This document shows positions 7,001 through 7,044 of a DNA stretch of 7,044 nt, one piece after another. Source of the stretch: Planctomycetota bacterium (GTDB taxonomy: Bacteria; Planctomycetota; Planctomycetia; Pirellulales; Lacipirellulaceae); assembly GCA_022615465.1 (NCBI GenBank), contig JAKEGR010000070.1:1-7044 (forward strand). The letters are read 5' to 3'. Positions within the stretch are counted from its first letter, which is position 1. Each line of letters opens with the position of its first letter. The notes under the pieces are model-generated. The model made no database searches, was not told the DNA's origin, and saw nothing but the letters and a program-made list of their open reading frames with translations. The translations under genes were made by a program, and so were the position numbers.

Positions 7001-7044
7001 ATGGCCACAGCGATCGCACCACGTAAGACCGCCTCACCCGAGGA
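7001..7044 (+). CDS. start of a gene cut by the right edge, possibly sigma-28 (fliA/whiG)
   Basis: Only MATAIAPRKTASPE is visible. ATG 7001 follows a perfect AAGGAGG at 5 nt, so the start is credible. The residues themselves identify nothing. By position, after flhA-flhF-flhG and in the same direction, the expected gene in many bacteria is the flagellar sigma factor FliA (WhiG type); this is inference from gene order alone. The 212-bp gap before it and its strong ribosome-binding site leave room for separate regulation. Confidence 0.6.
   Translation, partial: MATAIAPRKTASPE

Overview
The window looks like a chromosomal segment of a flagellated bacterium, most likely a planctomycete (Pirellulales-like). 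This is an inference from three things: the gene order flhA-flhF-flhG-small membrane gene-(probable) fliA, a lactate-dehydrogenase-type malate dehydrogenase as neighbour, and moderately GC-rich DNA with ordinary Shine-Dalgarno sites at several starts. No rRNA or other phylogenetic marker is present, so the assignment is tentative. There is no sign of a mobile element, CRISPR array, tRNA or prophage.

Left part, minus strand (1-1764). The 5' part of an alpha/beta-hydrolase-like gene runs off the left edge. Its nucleophile-elbow motif has Gly where the catalytic Ser is expected. A 322-bp gap (501-822) holds a plausible sigma-70 promoter for that gene. Next is a complete, well-conserved malate dehydrogenase gene (mdh), whose leader contains nested inverted repeats.

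Divergent gap (1765-2035). This lies between mdh and the flagellar genes and holds several short operator-like dyads. No convincing promoter was found.

Right part, plus strand (2036-7044). A flagellar biogenesis cluster begins here. FlhA is the export-gate membrane protein of the flagellar type III secretion system. FlhF is an SRP-family GTPase that sets flagellar position and number. FlhG/YlxH is a MinD-like partner of FlhF. A small unrecognised protein with two hydrophobic segments follows, and then the first 14 codons of a gene that by position is probably the sigma-28 factor fliA/whiG. The genes are codirectional with gaps of 48, 127, 129 and 212 bp, several carrying hairpins or short repeats.

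How they fit together: FlhF and FlhG would control where and how many flagella are built, FlhA exports the subunits, and the sigma factor would switch on late flagellar genes. The most notable observation is that FlhG keeps the N-terminal DQAxxLR motif known to activate FlhF GTPase but has lost both Walker A lysines and one of the two catalytic-region aspartates. It may be an FlhF activator without a normal ATPase cycle.
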